The notes below the pieces were generated by a model. That model was not told where the DNA came from. It did not search any database and saw nothing but the letters and a program-made list of their open reading frames with translations. From assembly GCA_023426545.1 (NCBI GenBank), contig JAFAAN010000061.1, forward strand, positions 62,001 to 126,000: a stretch of DNA of 64,000 bases, written 5' to 3'. Within the stretch, counting starts at the first letter, position 1; every line of letters begins with the position of its first letter. Made by a program: the position numbers and the translations under genes. The DNA comes from Pseudomonadota bacterium (GTDB taxonomy: Bacteria > Myxococcota > Myxococcia > Myxococcales > Myxococcaceae). Of the stretch, positions 60,890 to 64,000 are shown in pieces.

Positions 60890-62222
60890 GGGCCTCTCCT
60901 TCCCGCGCCGCCGCGCCGCGCTCGGGCAGCGTGCCCGCCACCTGCCGCGCCAGCAGGAACACCACCGTCACACCCAGGAACAGGTACACGGTGGTGAAGG
61001 TCCAGAAGGGCGCCGCCAGATGCGGCACCGGCGTCACCGCGTCCGCGGTGCGCATGACCCCGCGCAGAATCCACGGCTGCCGCCCCCACTCGGTGACGAG
61101 CCAGCCCGCCTCCATCGCCACCACGCCGAGCGGCCCCGACAGCAGCCACGCCCACATCCACCCGCGCCCGTGTGGCCAGGCCTTCTTCCGCCACCGCCAG
61201 CCCAGCGTCGCCAGCGCCAGCAGCGCCATGGCGCTCCCCGCCCCCACCATGAGCTGGAAGGCCACGTGGACCTTCGCCACCGGCGGCCACTCATCGCGCG
61301 GGAAGGCGTTGAGGCCCTTCACCTCCGCGTCCGGGTCCGCGAAGGCGAGAATCGACAGCCCCTTGGGGATGTCCAGCGCATAGGGCACCTCGCCCGTCTC
61401 CACGTTCGGGAGCCCGCCCACTCGCAGCGGCGCGCCGCGCTCGGTCTCGAACTGGCCCTCCATCGCGGCCAGCTTCACCGGCTGCGCCTTCGCCACGTGC
61501 TTGGCGGACAGGTCCCCCACCAGCGGCTGGAGCAAGGCGGTGACACACGCCAGCGGCAACGCCACCGACAGCGCCTTCTTGTGGAAGGCCGCGCCCGGAT
61601 GCCGCAGCAGCACGAAGGCGTGGATGCCCGCCATGGCGAAGGCGCTCGCCTGGTAGCAGGAGAGCAGCACGTGCGCCGTCTGGTACTGCCAGCCCGGGCT
61701 GAACATGGCCACCAGCGGCTGCACGTCCGTGGGCCCCGCCGCCGACGGCGTGAAGCCCGACGGGTCGTTCATGAAGGTGTTGACCAGCGTGACGAAGAAG
61801 GCGCTGGCGGCGCCGCTCACCGCCACCATGACGCCGGAGAACAGGTGCAGCCCCGGCGACACCCGCTCCCGCCCGTACAGGTAGATGCCCAGGAAGATGG
61901 CCTCGGTGAAGAAGGCCACCCCCTCCAGGCTGAAGGGCAGCCCGATGACCTCGCCGTACTGTCCCATGAACTCCGGCCACAGCAGGCCCAGCTCGAAGGA
62001 CAGCACCGTGCCGCTCACCGCGCCCACCGCGAAGAGGATGGCCGTCCCCTTCGCCAGCTTCTGGCTCAGCCGGAGGTAGTCCGCATCCCCCGTGCGCCGC
62101 CCCTTCCAATCACTCAGCACCATGAGGACGGGGAGCGCCACTCCCGCCGCCGCGAACACGATGTGGAACGCGAGCGACAAGCCCATCTGCGCCCGCGCGT
62201 AGAGCAGGTCCGTCATGGGCAT
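60879..62222 (-). CDS. cydA: Cytochrome bd ubiquinol oxidase subunit I
   Basis: This 447-residue heme protein is subunit I of the bd oxidase. Conserved parts include the His of LSLAFHIVFAAAGVALPVLM, LPFSLEGVAFFTEAIFLGIY, the His in QYQTAHVLLSCYQASAFAMA, the Met in HVAFQLMVGAGSAMALLAL, and the GRQPW motif. The quinol loop is short, as in cyanide-insensitive (CIO-type) oxidases. The start could be the ATG at 62222 or 62216. A promoter-like pair lies directly upstream. Confidence 0.93.
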   Translation of the reverse strand: MPMTDLLYARAQMGLSLAFHIVFAAAGVALPVLMVLSDWKGRRTGDADYLRLSQKLAKGTAILFAVGAVSGTVLSFELGLLWPEFMGQYGEVIGLPFSLEGVAFFTEAIFLGIYLYGRERVSPGLHLFSGVMVAVSGAASAFFVTLVNTFMNDPSGFTPSAAGPTDVQPLVAMFSPGWQYQTAHVLLSCYQASAFAMAGIHAFVLLRHPGAAFHKKALSVALPLACVTALLQPLVGDLSAKHVAKAQPVKLAAMEGQFETERGAPLRVGGLPNVETGEVPYALDIPKGLSILAFADPDAEVKGLNAFPRDEWPPVAKVHVAFQLMVGAGSAMALLALATLGWRWRKKAWPHGRGWMWAWLLSGPLGVVAMEAGWLVTEWGRQPWILRGVMRTADAVTPVPHLAAPFWTFTTVYLFLGVTVVFLLARQVAGTLPERGAAAREGEAHVH

Positions 62223-62240
62223 CAGAATGTTTTATGTCTG

Positions 62241-62269
62241 ATTTTGTCGCAATTATACATTCTTATCAA
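62241..62269 (-). promoter_or_regulatory. Promoter candidate of cydAB
   Basis: On the minus strand, TTGATA (62269-62264) and CAAAAT (62246-62241) are separated by exactly 17 bases (5/6 and 4/6 matches). Transcription would begin near 62234, leaving a leader of about 12 bases. The region is far more AT-rich than its surroundings. The -35 falls inside the end of the preceding gene. Confidence 0.55.
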
Positions 62270-62771
62270 TCCCCTGAGCGGGGAATGGAGCGCGACGGCC
62301 GGGGACCAGCGTCACCACCGCGTTGCGGGCGACGGCGCTGGCCAGGGTGCCGGCGAAGATGAGGACGAGCTTGCGCCCCAGCTCCGCGCCCAGCGGGCGC
62401 GCCTCCGCGCTGGAGGCCACGCGGTCCGGGTGCTCCCAGGCCCGCGCCAGGGCCTTTCGGCGCTTGCGGCGCAGAATCTCCTCGCGGTGCCGAGCGCGGT
62501 AGACGGCGTAGCCCACGCCCAGGCCCACCAGCGTCAGCGCCGCGGCGCTCGCGACCATCAGCCCGGTGCGGTGCTGGCGGGCGTGGTAGCGCACGTCGAG
62601 CGCGCGCTCGCGGCGCCGGTCCAGCTCCGCCAGTGTCAGCAGCAGCTCGTCCCGGATACGGTCCGCCGTCTCCTCCACCTGCTTCCGGTCCCCCATGCCC
62701 CGGGTGATGCGGTGCTCCTCGTGACGCTCGATTTCCACGGGCTCGCCCCGGTCGCGGCCATTGCCGTTCAT
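62253..62771 (-). CDS. Unknown membrane protein (holin-like neighbour)
   Basis: This 172-residue protein has one or two hydrophobic segments (GLMVASAAALTLVGLGVGYAV, GRKLVLIFAGTLASAVARNAV), with a basic patch between (RARHREEILRRKRRKALARA). The N-terminal part is charged and helical (ETADRIRDELLLTLAELDRR). It starts within the end of the upstream holin-like gene (4-base overlap) and ends at the cydA promoter. The pair resembles membrane-stress gene pairs, with no proven function. Confidence 0.75.
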   Translation of the reverse strand: MNGNGRDRGEPVEIERHEEHRITRGMGDRKQVEETADRIRDELLLTLAELDRRRERALDVRYHARQHRTGLMVASAAALTLVGLGVGYAVYRARHREEILRRKRRKALARAWEHPDRVASSAEARPLGAELGRKLVLIFAGTLASAVARNAVVTLVPGRRAPFPAQGIDKNV

Positions 62772-63220
62772 TGCAGCGTCTCCCGCGTGAGCTGGTAGTC
62801 CGTCTTCAGCCGCTCCTGGGTGTGCGGCAGGGGCTTCTTGGGCACGCGCTTGCCGCCCACGAAGAGCAGGCCCGCCGCGATGGCCAGCAGCACCACCCCC
62901 ACCACCAGGACGCCCAGCGCCTGCGCCATGGGCAGGGCCAGCCCCAGGGCGACGAAGAGGACGGCCAGGGAGGTGAGCGCCAGGACCGCGCCAGCGCCCA
63001 GCAGGATGCCCGCGGTGCGCGCGGCCTTCAGCTCCTCACGCAGCTCCTTCTTCGCGTGCATCACCTCGGCGCGCACCAGCAGACGGGTCTCCGCCAGGGC
63101 ATGCCGGATGAGCTCCGCCGTGGAGAGCGTCTCCAGTTGACTTCGCTCCAGGCGTTCCGATTCGAGGTCCACGACGTGCGCCTCCCGCGCTGGCTCCGCG
63201 GACCGCACGTGCGCTTCCAT
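62768..63220 (-). CDS. Phage holin-like family membrane protein (PF07332 type)
   Basis: This 150-residue protein has an acidic-basic N-terminus (STAELIRHALAETRLLVRAE, KKELREELKAARTAGIL) followed by two hydrophobic segments (LLGAGAVLALTSLAVLFVAL, ALGVLVVGVVLLAIAAGLLF). This arrangement matches the Phage_holin_3_6 family, common in chromosomes without phage context. The ATG at 63220 is preferred to one at 63256. It overlaps the next gene by 4 bases, indicating one operon. Confidence 0.83.
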   Translation of the reverse strand: MEAHVRSAEPAREAHVVDLESERLERSQLETLSTAELIRHALAETRLLVRAEVMHAKKELREELKAARTAGILLGAGAVLALTSLAVLFVALGLALPMAQALGVLVVGVVLLAIAAGLLFVGGKRVPKKPLPHTQERLKTDYQLTRETLQ

Positions 63221-63335
63221 GCCTGCCTGGCATCCTTGCGGCCCGCTCCTCCGCACAAGGTGGGCAGGACGCTTCCTCCAGTGAAGCCCCGGAGGAGTGC
63301 ACCTCGACGCCTGCCCGCCTGCCCGGCCTTCGCGC

Positions 63336-64000
63336 TCAGCGGCGGCGGCGGTGCGCCAGGGCCGTGGCCAGCGTCTCGCGGACCTGATGGGCGCGGAAGA
63401 GGCGGTCCGCCGTATCCATCAGGTTCTCCGCGTACAACACCTGCTTGCGCAGGCGCGCGGGGATGGCCCGCGTGCCCAGGTGGGCGCCCAGCAGGGCGCC
63501 CGTCAGCGCGGCGGCCACGTCCGCCTCTCCGCCGCAGCGCAGGGTGAGGGCCACCGCCTCGCGGAAGTCATGCGGCACCTTGAGGGTGGCGTACAGCGAG
63601 GTGAGCAACACTGGGACTACGTGCGGCGGCAGGCCGTCCACGCCCTTCAGCTCGCTGGGAGGCACGCCCACCTTGCGCAGCTGCGACAGCGCGCGCGCCG
63701 TGTCCCACGTCAGCAGGCGCGGCAGGTAGCGCACCTCCTCGGCCAGACCCTTGTCGTGCACGGCCGCGGCCAGCGACAGCTCCTCGCAGAAGGCCGCGGG
63801 CGTCAGCGGCTCCTGTTCCATGCCCAGCGCCGCGGCCTGCGCGAAGGCCGCCGCCGCTGCCGCGCAGACCGGGTCCTTGTGGGTGATGATGGTGAGCACG
63901 CCCGCGTCGTGAGGCAGGCGCGCGCGGTGGCCGCTCTCCAGGAGCCCCACCACCAGCGCGCGGCTGAGCACCGAGTGGCACCGCGTGCCCAGCGACGCGC
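63336..64000 (-). CDS. ADP-ribosylglycohydrolase-like protein, 5' end beyond window
   Basis: The frame is open to the right edge, so the N-terminus is missing. The visible ~220 residues have the helical ADP-ribosylglycohydrolase fold: HSVLSRALVVGLLESGHRA, ITHKDPVCAAAAAAFAQAAA and the C-terminal core LRCGGEADVAAALTGALLGA, then IPARLRKQVLYAENLMDTAD. In active enzymes the core reads GG-D-x-D-T and binds magnesium; here it is GGEADV, with Glu for the first Asp and Val for Thr. Activity may therefore be altered or lost. The protein could still bind ADP-ribose. Confidence 0.78.
   Translation of the reverse strand, partial: ASLGTRCHSVLSRALVVGLLESGHRARLPHDAGVLTIITHKDPVCAAAAAAFAQAAALGMEQEPLTPAAFCEELSLAAAVHDKGLAEEVRYLPRLLTWDTARALSQLRKVGVPPSELKGVDGLPPHVVPVLLTSLYATLKVPHDFREAVALTLRCGGEADVAAALTGALLGAHLGTRAIPARLRKQVLYAENLMDTADRLFRAHQVRETLATALAHRRRR

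Overview
The window is GC-rich (about 70 % G+C by eye), densely coding on both strands, and looks like the chromosome of a myxobacterium of the family Myxococcaceae (Myxococcus / Corallococcus / Pyxidicoccus type). The strongest evidence is two lineage-typical loci: an aglR-aglQ-aglS operon (the gliding-motility motor) and a traA-traB operon (outer membrane exchange and kin recognition, with a MYXO-CTERM-like tail on TraA). Many lipoproteins, PAS/GAF histidine kinases and overlapping stop/start codons fit the same group. I see no rRNA, tRNA, CRISPR array, insertion sequence or prophage.

Layout. 1-4.9 kb: a truncated secreted Gly/Ser/Gln-rich, probably outer-membrane protein; glutamine-dependent NAD+ synthetase; a LON-substrate-binding-domain protein; an ABHD18-like hydrolase. 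4.9-10.3 kb: a MASE1 hybrid histidine kinase, a 73-residue membrane protein, and a HupE/UreJ-like membrane protein coupled to a TPR lipoprotein. 10.3-13.3 kb: a phosphoglycolate-phosphatase-like HAD enzyme, then the aglRQS motor operon with a readable promoter and an intrinsic terminator. 13.3-19.7 kb: an MshEN (GspE N-terminal) protein, a membrane-anchored unknown, a lipoprotein MsrA, and two adjacent sensor kinases, one without an ATPase domain.

20-32 kb: a YdfG-type dehydrogenase, a YhhQ/VUT queuosine-precursor transporter, an SDR, and a pterin pair (FolM-like reductase plus a FolB-cupin fusion). Then a methyltransferase, a GreA/GreB factor, a dienelactone hydrolase, small lipoproteins, and a DUF4105 protein translationally coupled to a serine-rich repeat lipoprotein.

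32-45 kb: a LuxR regulator coupled to a metallophosphoesterase, a thioredoxin/TPR lipoprotein, a large dynamin-like GTPase, a DisA_N-like protein, a GT4 glycosyltransferase, and traAB. traA appears to start at TTG directly behind an 11-codon upstream frame. traB ends in a hairpin that holds its own stop codon and that of the convergent Ig-like lipoprotein gene.

45-64 kb: a DUF393-lipase maturation factor fusion, a degenerate metallo-beta-lactamase-fold protein, a DDAH/arginine-deiminase-fold enzyme with an unknown partner, and a second large membrane GTPase overlapping an M23 peptidase gene at the 3' ends. These are followed by a TetR regulator with a palindromic operator and a fatty acid hydroxylase, glucose-6-phosphate isomerase, a TonB-dependent receptor behind a Fur-like box, cytochrome bd oxidase (cydAB) with its own promoter, a holin-like membrane protein pair, and a truncated, motif-degenerate ADP-ribosylglycohydrolase.

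Most of the window is ordinary housekeeping and envelope biology. The parts most worth a second look are the traAB operon and its unusual start, the DisA_N-like protein, the two GTPases with non-canonical G4 motifs, the FolB-cupin/FolM cluster, the kinase lacking an ATPase domain, and the DUF4105/serine-rich lipoprotein pair. All functions are read by motif recognition only; no database search was run.
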